Shown: positions 52,232 through 62,629, counted from the first letter of the stretch. The stretch: 64,000 nt of DNA from DASQHW01 sp963837155 (GCA_963837155.1 CAWIMB010000001.1:806001-870000); one strand, 5' to 3'. Made by a program: numbers and translations. Notes: generated by a model not told the origin, from the letters alone.

Positions 52232-53380
52232 GTGGGCGACGACGTGGTTCGGACGGCGACCGAGGAGTGGTTCCTCGGGCGCGGGCTGCCGCATTTCATC
52301 GCCGACTACAAGGCCGGGACCGACATCTGGACGCGCGCCGTTCCGGCGTTCACGCTGCTCGTTCTCTTTGAGGTCGCGGCGCTCGCGCCCCGGCGCGACT
52401 TCCCGCTCTGGCTCGACGTGGTCGCCGTCGTCGGTGCGTTCACTGCGCTGCTCGTTATCTGGGCGCTCGTCAACCGCCGCCGCGGTCGTCCGCCGCTGCA
52501 ACGCCCGGATGACATCGGGCGCGTCGAGATCGCCGCGTTCGTGCTCGGCCCCGCGCTCGTGGCGCTGCTCGCGGGGGGCCAGATCCGGCAGGCGGTCGGC
52601 GTCGCGTTGCTCAACGTCGGGCTCCTCGGGCTGATCTACGTGTCGACGTCGTACGGCGTCGTCTCGATCGCGCGGTGGGCCCTCCGAGTGCTCTATCGTC
52701 AGCTGGAAGCGGTCGTGTCGTTGCTCGCGCGTGCGCTGCCGATGATCGCGCTCCTCGTCACCTTCTTGTTCCTCACGCAGGAGGTGTGGCAGACCGCGGG
52801 AGTGCTCGTCGGCCCGACCTATTGGGTTGCGGTCAGTCTGTTCGTGGTCGTCGGCGTGCTGTTCCTCCTTGTGCGGCTCCCACGCGACATCGGCGCGCTC
52901 AACAACTTCGACGAACATGACTTCGAGGCGCTGGTCGCATCGACACCGATCGGTGCCGTCGCGCAACCGCTCACCGATGACCCACCGAGACTCGGCCGGC
53001 GCGAGTGGGGCAATGTCGGATTGGTCGCACTGGTCAGTCAAGGCATCCAGATCGTGATCGTCAGCGTGCTGATCGGCCTGTTCTTCGTGCTGCTCGGCCT
53101 GCTGCTCGTTGACGAGGCGACGACGAAGATGTGGGCGGCGGGTCAGGTGAACGTGCTCGCGACGCTCACGCTCGGGAAGCGCAATCTCGTCATCACCGAG
53201 GAGCTCTTACGCGTTGCCGGGTTCCTCACCGCGTTCTCAGGGCTGAACTTCACCGTGTATCTCCTCACCGACGAGACCTATCGTCGTGAGTTCCGTGATG
53301 AGGTCGTCGGCGAGCTCCGTCAAGCGTTCGCAGTCCGGGCCGCGTACCTCTGTCACTTGGCAACCGCCGCGAACTACTAG
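52232..53380 (+). CDS. Conserved integral membrane protein, unknown function
   Basis: 382 residues from GTG 52232. About eight membrane helices: VPAFTLLVLFEVAALA, WLDVVAVVGAFTALLVIWAL, VEIAAFVLGPALVALLAGG, MIALLVTFLFLTQEVW, VSLFVVVGVLFLLVRLP and GIQIVIVSVLIGLFFVLLGL, with a cytoplasmic loop HDFEALVASTPIGAVAQPLT. The N-terminus EEWFLGRGLPHFIADYKAGT precedes the first helix. It resembles uncharacterised membrane proteins of actinobacteria; no known function. Follows the clpB terminator, so it has its own promoter. Confidence 0.72.
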   Translation: MGDDVVRTATEEWFLGRGLPHFIADYKAGTDIWTRAVPAFTLLVLFEVAALAPRRDFPLWLDVVAVVGAFTALLVIWALVNRRRGRPPLQRPDDIGRVEIAAFVLGPALVALLAGGQIRQAVGVALLNVGLLGLIYVSTSYGVVSIARWALRVLYRQLEAVVSLLARALPMIALLVTFLFLTQEVWQTAGVLVGPTYWVAVSLFVVVGVLFLLVRLPRDIGALNNFDEHDFEALVASTPIGAVAQPLTDDPPRLGRREWGNVGLVALVSQGIQIVIVSVLIGLFFVLLGLLLVDEATTKMWAAGQVNVLATLTLGKRNLVITEELLRVAGFLTAFSGLNFTVYLLTDETYRREFRDEVVGELRQAFAVRAAYLCHLATAANY

Positions 53381-53394
53381 GTAGCCTGTCGGCG

Positions 53395-54664
53395 TTGTCG
53401 AGGCGCTCTTTCGCGTTCGTGCTCGGCGCGATCGCCGCCGGCGCCCTGGTTGTGCGAGTCGCGTACATCCTCGCGATCGCGCGCCATCTTCGGCTCGGCC
53501 AGGACTCGGTGTGGTACACGCTGGCGTCGGGTCCGCTCGGGCGCGGGAAGGGCTTCATCTCGCCCGGCTTCTATTTCCTCGACGGGCGCGAGGTGCCGAC
53601 GGCCGCATACCCGCCGCTCTACCCCGCTTTTCTCGCGGTCGTGGGTCGCTTGCCGAAGGCCACGTTCGACTGGTTCAGGTACGCCGGCGCGGTCGCAGGC
53701 ACGGTCACCGTCGTCCTGACGGGACTCATCGGCCGACGTATTGCCGGCCCGCACGTCGGCCTCGTCGCAGCCGCACTTGCGGCCGTGTACCCGTCGCTGA
53801 TCGCCGTGGACGGCGCGCTCATGAGCGAAACGGTGTCGATTCCGCTGTTGTACGCCGCGGTGTTGACCGCCGTCACCGCGATCGATCGACCGGCGTGGTG
53901 GCGCTTTGTTCTCACCGGCGCGCTTTTCGGGGCGATGCTCCTCGCGCGTGCCGACGCGTTCGTCCCCGCGGTGTTCGTCCTCGGCGGCGCCGCGGCCGCA
54001 GCACGCGCGCCGAACATGCGACGTGTCGCGCTGACGATCGCCGGTCTGGCGGCGACGGTGGTCATCGTCGTGCCGTGGGTCACGCGCAATGCCGCGGAGG
54101 TCGACACCGCCACGGTCGCGTCGATCAGCACCGCCGCAACGATCACGGGCGCGAACTGCAGCACGACGTATGCGGGAAAGCTCCTCGGCGAGTGGGATCT
54201 CGGGTGCTTGGATCCCGACGGCCGGATGGCTGCCCTCCCCGAGGCGCAGTGGAGCCGGGAGGCGCGAGAGAACGGCCTGCGGTACCGCGCGTGGTCACAC
54301 GGCGCAGGTACCGCTCGTTGTCATCGTGCGCGAGTTGCGGATGTTCGGCTTGTACCACCCGTTCTCGCAGCTCGACATCGACTCGGCCGAGACGCGGTCT
54401 TTTGGGTGGCAGCTGTTCGGCTGGGCGTGCTGGCTCCCGGTCATGCTGTTGGGAGCGATCGGCATGGCGCGCCTCGTGCGGACGTACCGGCGCGCATGGC
54501 CGTTGCTCGGTGTCGTCATCGCATTGTTCGTCAGCGTCGCGCTCAGCCACGGCAATCAGCGCTTCCGCACCGCGGCCGAGCCGGTGATGCTCGTCGCGAC
54601 GGCGGCGGTCATCGTGCCCCGACGCTTTCATGCGCCGGCCGAGTCACCCTCGGCGAGTCCTTAG
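53395..54664 (+). CDS. GT39-family membrane glycosyltransferase, frameshifted near 54285
   Basis: TTG start at 53395, just after the preceding membrane protein. Membrane helices with LRLGQDSVWYTLASGPLGRG in the first loop, AYPPLYPAFLAVVGRLPKA and AVYPSLIAVDGALMSETVSI, as in the GT39 at 24275; both share an external GANCSTTYAGKLLGEWDLGC-type segment. The frame breaks at 54283-54290 and resumes one base on (HTAQVPLVVIVRELRMFGLY, GNQRFRTAAEPVMLVATAAV). Restored length about 422 residues. Transfers a sugar from a polyprenyl carrier; substrate unknown. Overlaps the end of the convergent Tat-exported protein. Confidence 0.78.
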
Positions 54665-55618
54665 GCGAGCTGCTTCCAGCTGGTGCCGCCCCGGCAATAC
54701 CAGAGGCGCTTGGACTTGTCGACGAACAGCTGACCGGCGGAGCCGCTCGCCGGATGTGTCGACGCGGTTGACGGCACGAGCTGGACCTCCGCGGTCTTGC
54801 CGCTGAACTTGCCACCGACGCCCTTGCTGCTCGCGCCTTCGATGCCGGGCCCTTTTCCGCTCGTCGCCCCCGCCGTCGCGGCCGCGCTGCTCGACGCGTT
54901 CGGGATGCTGCCGAAGACCGCGACGCCCGTACCGATCGTCCGGCCCCAGACCACGCGCTGTGCGTTGTGCCGCGTTCTCGATGTGCGAGTACAGGCAGAT
55001 CCCCAGCCCGAGGTGGCCTGCCTCCATGCACAGCGTGTCCGCATCTGTATCGAACACTGCGGCAACGACGCCCGGCCCGGTGCCGGTGCCGCCGAGGCCG
55101 CCGACCGCGAACCCGCTCCCTGCGGTGACGCCGAGGACTCCACCGCCATTGATCCCGCCCGCGAAGATCGCCGCCGCCGCTTGGTCGCTGTTGTTGTTCG
55201 CTTCGGCGAAGATTGCGCCACCCAGCCCGGCGTCGACGACGTGCAGCGCGGCCTTCGCGTTGGCCGTGTTCGTCGTCTGGACGTTGAGCGCCTCGCCGCT
55301 GGCCGTGTTGGCGACGTGCAGAGTGTCGGTGCCGTTCGTGCTCGTCAGGCCGGTCGTGTCGGTGCCGGCGTCGTTCTCGGCACCGAACGACATCGCCGCG
55401 GTGGTCGCGCCGGCGCCATCGGGCCGGAGCAGCACGCTGCCGGCGCCGACCGCGGCAGCCGCGCCGCCGAGGCGCAACAAGTTGCGCCGGTCGAAACGCC
55501 GCTCGGCCGGCCGCGGCTCCTCGTCGGTTCGCAGCCGTTCACGCAGCTCGGCGTTCTGCTGCTCGAGCAGCTCGACACGCCGCGCGAGTGTTTGCACCTG
55601 TTGTTCGAGTTCATCCAT
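54661..55618 (-). CDS. Tat-exported protein, frameshifted near 54963
   Basis: ATG 55618. An N-terminal coiled coil (MDELEQQVQTLARRVELLEQ and a further 15 residues) precedes a twin-arginine signal, RRNLLRLGGAAAAVGAGSVL. The mature part is Ala/Gly/Thr-rich with repeated short units (LHVANTASGEALNVQTTNTA, AAIFAGGINGGGVLGVTAGS) like tail-fibre or beta-strand repeats. After SHIENAAQR the frame breaks (54955-54972) and continues one base on: VVWGRTIGTGVAVFGSIPNA, ending QLFVDKSKRLWYCRGGTSWK then QLA. Restored length about 318 residues. Exported folded; function unknown. The long coiled coil before a Tat signal is odd. Confidence 0.7.
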
Positions 55619-55689
55619 GCGGCGAGTCTCGCGCGGTGGCGTCGTAAACGCTCAGGCGAGTTGTTTCCAATTCGCGCCACCGCGGCGAG

Positions 55690-57127
55690 TCAGACCGCTT
55701 TGTTGTGTGTCCGTCGTCGAAGTTCACCTTTCGCGATCTTCCCGCCAGATGCGCGCGGCAGCGCGTCCACGACGACGAGGCGCTCGGGCCACAGCTCTTT
55801 GCTTGTGCCGCGTGCTTGAAGGTGCGCGGTGAGCTCGGCGAGCGCGAGCGGAGCGGCTCCGGCACGCAGTTCCACGAACACGCAGACGCGTTCGCCGAAG
55901 GTCTCATCGGGCATCGCGACCGCTGCACACAGCGAAATCGCCGGATGGGACGCAACCGCGTCCTCCACTTCGGCGGCGCTGATGTTCTTGCCGCCGCGAA
56001 TGATGAAGTCCGAGGTACGGCCGACGACCGTCAGGTACCCGTCGGCGTCGATGGTCGCGAGGTCGCCCATGCGCATCCAACCGTCGCGGGTGAACAGTTG
56101 CGCGTTCGCATCATCATCGTCCCAATACCCGAGGCACATCGTCGGGCCGTTGCACGCGGGCACGCCGGGGCCGCCGTTTGCGGTGACATCGACGTCGGTG
56201 TCGGGGTCGAGCAACCGAACGTGCATGTCCGTGATGACCTTGCCGGCGGTGCGCAGTCGCCGCTCCTGGGTGTCGGCGGGGGAGGTCCGTGACAACGCTC
56301 CGGTTTCGTTGGACCCGTAGAACTGCAGCACGCACGCGCCGGTGCGCGCTTCGAACTCTTTGGCGCGCTCGTACGGCACCATCTCGCCGCCGGTGAACAT
56401 GATGCGCAGCGACGAGAGGTCGTGCGCGTCGAATGCGGGCGTATCCAGCATCATCACGAACTGCGTGGAGACGGCCGCGACGACCGTGACCCGGTGCCGC
56501 TCGATCGCGGCGAGCATCGTGTCCGGTGCGAATCGCTCGGCCACGATGCACGGCGCACCGACGATCGCGGGGGAGAAGTGCCCGGTCCACAGGCCGAAGC
56601 CGAATGGTGCAGGCAGCGCGCTCATGAACACGTCGCCGGCATCGAAGTTCGCGATCTCGTCCGCGAAGCCGTGGAACGCGAACCAACGCGCTTGGTTGTG
56701 CATCACGACCTTCGGGAGCCCGGTCGTGCCCGAGGTCGAGTTCAGGAACCACAGCTCGTCGGGTCCGATTGCGTGCTCGGCACCGGGCGCGTCCTCAGCA
56801 GGCGCGTCGACGAGCAGCGCGCGAGCGCCGGAACGGTCGACGATGTGCGACGTCTCGCGCTCTCCACGCGCGAGCGCCGATGCCGACCGCGACGAGCCCC
56901 GCCTTCTCGCACGCCACCATGGCGGCGTGCACCCCCGGGCCGTCGGGCATTTTCAACGCAATGCGCTCGCCCGGTGCATGGGTCCGAGCAAGCGTCGCGG
57001 CCATCGCGGACGACCGCGTGTCGTACTCCTCCCACGTCATCGACGCGCCCGAGCTTCCTTCAACGAACGCAATGCCGTCGGGATCCGAACGCGCGTTGCG
57101 GGCAACGATGCCCGCCACTGTGTTCAC
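55690..57127 (-). CDS. Acyl-CoA synthetase (AMP-forming), frameshifted near 56870
   Basis: GTG 57127 overlaps the amidohydrolase stop (GTGA). N-terminal part: NTVAGIVARNARSDPDGIAF, MTWEEYDTRSSAMAATLART. The frame breaks at 56864-56876 and resumes (GERETSHIVDRSGARALLVD). AMP-binding motifs: NSTSGTTGLPKVVMHNQARW, FYGSNETGALSR, DGWMRMGDLATIDADGYLTV, GRTSDFIIRGGKNISAAEVE and the catalytic Lys in RASGGKIAKGELRRR. About 478 residues. Activates a carboxylic acid to its CoA thioester; the substrate may be the product of the preceding genes' reactions. One extra base breaks the frame. Confidence 0.87.
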
Positions 57128-58369
57128 GGCAACGGGTGGCGGAAGAGTTCGGCGGCATTGCGCCAGGTGATTTGCTCGGCTTCGTCGTCGGGCACGTCCC
57201 GGTCGCGCAGCTGACGGGTGAGCATCGCCTGCGTGTTCGGCCACGACGAATCGGCGTGCGGATAGTCGGACTCCACGAGGATGTGATCGACGCCGATGCG
57301 GTGACGCATCTGCATCCCGGCGTCGTCATCGAGGGAGCAGAACCAGAAGTTGCGACGCAAGATTTCGCTCGGCGGCTCGTTCACGTCGCGCCACGTCGGC
57401 AGGTAGCCGAGCTGGTACCGATAGCAGTGGTCGAGCCGGTCGAGGATGCCGGCGACCCACCCGATGCCGCCTTCCGACAAGCAGATCTTGATGTCGGGGA
57501 ACCGCACGGGCACCTTCGAGTACAGCCAGTCGACCGCGCTGTACATGCCGTACGCGCCGAACAACACGGCCACGATCTCGGGCGGCGCGTCGGCGGACGT
57601 CGTCGGTGACGTCCCCGACGACCCGACGTGCAGGCACAACACGGTTTCGGTCTCCGCGCACGCCGCGAACAGCGGATCCCAGTAGCCCGAATGGATCGTC
57701 GGGAGCCCGAGCTTGTCGGGCGCTTCCGAGAACGTGGCCGCCCGGAAGCCGCGCTCGGCGTTGCGGCGGATCTCTTCGGCTGCGATCGCGGGATCGCGTA
57801 AGTACGTGATCTGGTTCGGGATGAACCGACCGGGATGCGCGCCGCACCATGCTTCGAGGTGCCAGTCGTTGTACCGCGCGCATCGCGGTGAGCGCGAGGT
57901 CATCGTCGTCCGGCCACATCGTGAGGCGCTGCCCGACGAAACCGGGCAGGAACGACGGGAAGCACAGCGACACGTCGACGCCGTCGACGTCCATGTCACG
58001 AACGCGAGCGTTGATGTCCCAGGCGCCGCGGCGCATCTCATCGAAGCGCGTCGGCTCGAACCCGTACTCGCTCGACGGCCGTCCGACGACCGCGTTGAAG
58101 CCCACGTTCGGCAGCACCTGGCCCTGCCAGACCCACGCCTCGCCGCCGTCGTCGGTCGGCACGACGCGCGGCTCGTCGACCGCATACTTCGCGGGGAACC
58201 GGCCGGTGAACGCGTCGGGCGGCTCGACGACGTGATCGTCGACAGAGATCACCCGATAGATGCGCTCACGCGGTTCGGGCTCGGGCAGCCAGGTGATCTC
58301 CGTCCGCCGGCCCTTACCGCCGCCGAAGTGCGCGTTCTGCTGCAGGTCGTCGATCGACATGCCGGTCAC
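57124..58369 (-). CDS. Amidohydrolase-family protein, frameshifted near 57875
   Basis: GTG 58369, overlapping the aldolase stop (GTGA). TIM-barrel amidohydrolase-2 pattern: RVISVDDHVVEPPDAFTGRF with the DxH-type metal site, DMDVDGVDVSLCFPSFLPGF; then, after a break at 57872-57880, YNDWHLEAWCGAHPGRFIPN, CLHVGSSGTSPTTSADAPPE and ESDYPHADSSWPNTQ with the conserved Asp and His. Restored length about 414 residues. Relatives act as decarboxylases or hydrolases on aromatic or carboxylated substrates. Middle gene of a coupled three-gene operon. Confidence 0.85.
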
Positions 58370-59098
58370 GAAAGAACCTCTGGTTCGTCACGGATCAGGA
58401 GCCGCACCGCGCCCTCCCAGTAGGGGCGCGGGCTTGCCATGAGCACCACCTTCTTCAGGTCCGCGCGTTGCTGCGCAGGCAGCTCTTCGGGCTCGCGACC
58501 CGCAGCGAGGATGTCGTAGGTGAAGCGGCACATGCGCTCGAAGGTCGCGGCCTTGTAACACAGCTCCTCGATCGTCGGCGCGGTGACGATCGCGCCGTGA
58601 AAGGCGAGCAGGATGCCGCTCGCGTCGCCCACCTGCTGCGCGAGCCATTCACCACCCTCGGCGTGCAACACGTCGCCGTACTCGTCGACGAACGCGAGGT
58701 CGCCGTCGAAGATGCACGAGTTCTGATGCACCATGCGCGGCATCTCGCGCATCGCGGCAAGCAGCGTCGCGTGATACGGGTGATGGTGCACGATCACCGC
58801 GGCGTCGGGACGCGCTCGGTGCATCTCGGTGTGCAGGAAAACCGCACCGGTGACATCCCACTTCCCTTCGACGACGTTGCCGTCGGCGTCGAGCCGGATC
58901 ACGTCCGACGCGCGCACCTCCTGCCACCACTTGCCCCACGGGTTGCACCACATGCCGCCGTCATCGGTGGCGATGGTGAGGTGTCCGGAGATGTTCTCGG
59001 CCCAGCCTTCACGCGAGAGGATGCGCACCGCGGCACGCGAGCTGCTGCTGCACGGTGAGTTCGCGGCCGATACCCGGGCCAGGACGGGGCTCTCGCAC
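58366..59098 (-). CDS. Class II aldolase/adducin family protein, frameshifted near 59030
   Basis: Probable start GTG 59098 (VREPRPGPGIGRELTVQQQL); the frame breaks at 59028-59035 (plus strand) and the long frame begins AVRILSREGWAENISGHLTI. Core features: GHLTIATDDG, NPWGKWWQEVRASDVIRLDA, GAVFLHTEMHRARPDAAVIV, HHHPYHATLLAA with the zinc-binding His residues and SGILLAFHGAIVTAPTIEEL with the later metal His. About 243 residues. Aldol cleavage or decarboxylation of a hydroxy acid; substrate unknown. First of three coupled genes with the amidohydrolase and acyl-CoA synthetase. Confidence 0.83.
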
Positions 59099-59117
59099 GT
59101 ATGAGAACGTAGTCGCC

Positions 59118-59905
59118 GTGACGGTGTTGGTGATCGGGGCCGCCGGCGACCTCGGCGGCCGAGTGGCGGCCGCGCTGCGCGACCGTGGTGTCGAGGTGCG
59201 CGGGCTGGCGCGCCGGCCGGTTGAAGGATGCGTGCGGGGCGACCTCGGCGATCCGGCGTCACTCGATGCCGCGTGCGTCGGCGCGAGCCGGATGTTCCTC
59301 GTTTCATCGCCGACGCGTGATCAGGTCCAACTCGAGACGAACGCGATCGAAGCGGCCGAGCGCGCGGGCCTGGAGCGCATCGTCAAGATCTCCAACATCC
59401 CGCTGCCCGGATTGGAGACAGGTCTCCATGGCAACCATCGCGCGCTCGAGCGGCGGCTGGCGGCGTCGCCGGTTGCAGCGACAGTGCTCCAGCCCTCGTT
59501 CTTCGCGAGCGTGATCGACAAGCAACGCGAGCTCCTCGCGCGGGCAAGCTCGTGCTGCCTACCGGTCCCGGGAAGATCGCGTGGATCGATCCGGCCGACA
59601 TCGCCGACGTCGCGGCCGAGGTGCTGACGCGTGACGACCTCGACGGCGCGCTCCATCTCACCGGGCCGGAAGCCCTCGACGGCGACGAGGTCGCCGCCCG
59701 CCTCGGCGTCCGCCGGCTCGACCCACCGCTTAACACCTGGCGCGACGCGGCCGTCGCCGGCGGTCTCGACCCCTGGCTTGCAGATTCGACCGTGCATCTC
59801 TACGAAGCGGTTGCGCGCGGCGCCCTCGCGGCAGTGACCGACACGGTCGGCCGCATCCTCGGACGCCCCCCGATCAAAGCGTTTGGGCAGAAACCCGCGC
59901 TATAG
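59118..59905 (+). CDS. NmrA-like NAD(P)-binding oxidoreductase, frameshifted near 59543
   Basis: GTG 59118 (VTVLVIGAAGDLGGRVAAAL), divergent from the aldolase across only 19 bases. Rossmann motif IGAAGDLGGRV; then LARRPVEGCVRGDLGDPASL, MFLVSSPTRDQVQLETNAIE, IVKISNIPLPGLETGLHGNH and TVLQPSFFASVIDKQREL, as in NmrA/HSCARG-type atypical reductases. The frame breaks at a GGG (59542-59544; one G missing) and resumes with GKLVLPTGPGKIAWIDPADI, DVAAEVLTRDDLDGALHLTG. About 262 residues restored. Could act as a reductase or as a redox sensor. Confidence 0.82.
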
Positions 59906-60003
59906 CCGGCGTTCGTAAATGTCCCTAAAGCAATGCAGGCATACGGGCGTGAGCAAATTTCATTGGCTGTCGTCGCCCGACGTTGGGGCCGATGTCGTGG
60001 TCG

Positions 60004-60429
60004 CTAGAACCCCCAATCGACGGCCATGTCGAGGCTCTCGTGGAGTCCGCTCACAACTCCGCCTGTGACCTCACCCTCCGGTGATAGTTCCATCAGTGCC
60101 CACCTCGGTTCGTCTGGAGCAACATCGAACCGCGGTTCGTCCGTGTGCGTCGTGCCGTCTGCCTCGTCCAGCAGATACACGAAGTCAAACACGATGTCGT
60201 ACAACGCTGATTGGAGAACTCGTCGCATCTCCTCTCGCGTACCGCCTTCGACACGAACCTTCTCGACAGCATCGAGTGCCGGGTCGACGCTGTAGTCCAA
60301 CCTGCGCCCCAGGGCGTGAAGGAATAGAAACCGTGCGGTCTGCGCAAGATCTTCTTGAAGTTCGGAGTCCGCCCAAATTTCCGGTTCTTCCAAACCACGC
60401 GATCGAAGACGCTCGGTGAGTTCATCCAC
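60004..60429 (-). CDS. Hypothetical protein
   Basis: 141 residues from GTG 60429, no clear ribosome site. Mostly helical: ELTERLRSRGLEEPEIWADS, LQEDLAQTARFLFLHALGRR, REEMRRVLQSALYDIVFDFV, followed by a beta part (PRWALMELSPEGEVTGGVVS). The local DNA is less GC-rich and uses more AT-ending codons than its neighbours, which may mean recent acquisition. No family recognised. Confidence 0.5.
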   Translation of the reverse strand: MDELTERLRSRGLEEPEIWADSELQEDLAQTARFLFLHALGRRLDYSVDPALDAVEKVRVEGGTREEMRRVLQSALYDIVFDFVYLLDEADGTTHTDEPRFDVAPDEPRWALMELSPEGEVTGGVVSGLHESLDMAVDWGF

Positions 60430-60585
60430 CGACTGTGCTCGCCACCGGTCCAGCCACTTCGCTTCGTGTCGGCCACGCGCACAGCTTGCCTGCTCCGGCG
60501 TGTGCCCGCCACGGCACGCCAGCGTGCGGCAATGTCCGTGGAGCGCAAGCAGATCGACAGTTCGGTACTTTCGCAGTGCCGAGAC

Positions 60586-60966
60586 TCAGCCGTTTGGATG
60601 CTTCTCGAAATAGTCAGCCACGCCGTCACTAATCGCTCGCAGGCGGGCTTCGGATCCCACGCACTTGATGGCAGCCGCCGTTTCTGCGTCGGAAGGTGCG
60701 TCGAACGCCTGATTCACTTCTGTCTTTCCCGTCCCAGTGATGGGAGCAAGACATTTCGCCTCGGTCGGCATCGCGCCGCCCTTCTCGTAGTACTGCACGA
60801 CGGCTGCGATCACTCGATCCGAACTGCAACCCTCCTCGTTGGGTCCGCACGGCGTTGGTGCGGTCGTCGTGCTGGCGTTGTTCGTCGGCGTGGCGGGACT
60901 TGAGGAATCTCCGCACGCGGCGAGAAGAACCAAGGCCGACCACACGATCAAAGAACGCCGCCGCAC
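60586..60966 (-). CDS. Small putative lipoprotein
   Basis: About 126 residues from GTG 60966 (VRRRSLIVWSALVLLAACGD); an in-frame ATG at 61002 would lengthen the N-terminus. Lipobox LLAACG, then a Ser/Thr/Asn-rich linker (SSSPATPTNNASTTTAPTPC) as in many actinobacterial lipoproteins. The folded part has CGPNEEGCSSDRVIAAVVQY and further Cys residues (AKCLAPITG, AIKCVGSEA), suggesting disulfides. Function unknown. Sits just downstream of the esterase on the same strand. Confidence 0.6.
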   Translation of the reverse strand: MRRRSLIVWSALVLLAACGDSSSPATPTNNASTTTAPTPCGPNEEGCSSDRVIAAVVQYYEKGGAMPTEAKCLAPITGTGKTEVNQAFDAPSDAETAAAIKCVGSEARLRAISDGVADYFEKHPNG

Positions 60967-61139
60967 GCACGCATGATGCCCGTCCCGTTGTGTTCTCGCC
61001 ACGGCACTGGGGCGGGCTGTTCATCGACGAGCTTCCAGCGTTAGTTTTCCGGTGCTCGACCCACAGCACGGTGGGTTGCACAAAATCTCGGGCGGCTGCA
61101 CAAGAAACACCCGCCCAGACGGGGTTCTTGTGCGGAGCC

Positions 61140-62514
61140 GCTACGGCCCCGGAAACCGCCCAAACGCTGGATGCGTGGGGGCGACGTGCGGCGCGCGGCC
61201 GAGGATCATCGCGCGTCGGGTACCGCGGCCATCCCGGGTCGCCGGTGCGCGCGAACGCGGCCCATGCGTCGCGCATCGTGCGCGAGAGTGCACGGCCGTC
61301 GTCATCGAGACCGACGAACGTGTCCCATCCCTCGACGAAGTTGCCGAACGGGAACGGGATGTCGATGCCGTGGCACGCACCGATGCCGGGGCCTTCCCAC
61401 GTGAAGCAGTAGGTGTACGCCGGGCCGTGCGGCGCGTGGGCATCGAGCACCGCGCGGCACGGATCCTGCATTTCCCGGTCGCCGAAGAACGTTCGCCAGA
61501 TCTCGGCGTTGTCGTCGGTGCCGAGCTGGTCGGCGTAAGCATCGGCGACGGGTGCCGCCTGCGGTTCGTCGACCCGCAAGTAGCGCGCGATCCGCCGCAC
61601 CAGCCGGTCGCGCGGGAGCGGGGAACGGTCGACGAACAACGCCATCTCGTCGGCGGTTGTCCCCACGAGCAGCGGAATGCCGGCGGCCGCGCCGGCGCCG
61701 AGCGCGTCGATTGGACGGGTGGGAAGCACGTCGCCGTCCACCATCGGGTGGAAAGGCATCATGCCGACCGGCTGCATCAACGTAGACAGCGTGCGTGTCT
61801 GCGCGTCCAGGAGTGCGTCGACCGGGAGGAAGCGCAGCGCGTCGACGTCGGGAACCGCGGCTTCCTTGCACATTGTGTCCGCGACGAGTGCCGCCCGTTC
61901 GTCATCGAATGTCGCGAAGGTCGCGCCGCTCTGCACGATCGTGCCCGCGAGCAGTCCGCGCGCCTGCGGCGACGCGATTGCGTGGAGCAGCAGCCCGCCA
62001 CCGGCGGACTCGCCGAACGCGGCGACGCGCGCCGGGTCACCGCCGAAATGACCGATGTTCTCCCGCACCCACTCGAGCGCGCACAGCGCATCCCGCACAC
62101 CACAGTTGGCGACACCACCCGCGGGCGCGCGTCGAGGAAGCCGAGTGCACCGACGCGGTAGTTCACCGTCACGACCACGACAGATTGCTCGGCGGCCAGC
62201 AACGCGCCGTCGTACACCGGCTGTGACGACGCGCCGATCATGAACGACCCGCCGTGGAACCACACGAGCACCGGATGCGGACCGGCACTTTCTGACGCCC
62301 AGATGTTGAGCGTGAGGCACGCCTGCTCGTCGGTCTCGACCACGCGCATGCCAGGCACGATCTCGCCGAGCGGGCTGTCGAGCGGCTGGGGCGCGGCCGG
62401 ACCGAAACGGTCGTAGGCGCGCGTCGCGTCGAACGCAACGAGCTCCGGTGGCGCGAAGCGCTTCGCACGCGCATACGGAACGCCGAGCCACTGTCGAATC
62501 GTCAAGGGCGCCAT
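61140..62514 (-). CDS. Carboxylesterase (type B), frameshifted near 62127
   Basis: ATG 62514 (MAPLTIRQWLGVPYARAKRF). Alpha/beta-hydrolase of the carboxylesterase/lipase family: ACLTLNIWAS, PVLVWFHGGSFMIGASSQPV with the oxyanion loop, VVVVTVNYRVGALGF. The frame breaks at 62121-62133 (one base missing) and resumes: CGVRDALCALEWVRENIGHF, FGESAGGGLLLH with the catalytic Ser, GTTADEMALFV with the acidic residue and GACHGIDIPFPFG with the catalytic His. The long frame runs on to 60629 through unrelated sequence, so the 3' end is uncertain; I place it near 61140, where composition changes and another frame has a stop. Hydrolyses an ester of unknown identity. Confidence 0.75.
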
Positions 62515-62629
62515 GCTACGGAGCCGACGGTGGCCTGAGGCCGGTCGAGTACCATGTCCCCAACGTGAGACCCAACGCGGCCGTCACGCGGAGCGCACCC
62601 GAGCGGAGTTGGCCCAACAGGAGTCAGCG

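Noticed and set aside
60629..61140. Esterase reading frame continuing to 60629
   Set aside because: Sequence after about 61140 has no esterase resemblance and overlaps a same-strand lipoprotein gene; probably another lost stop or frame error.
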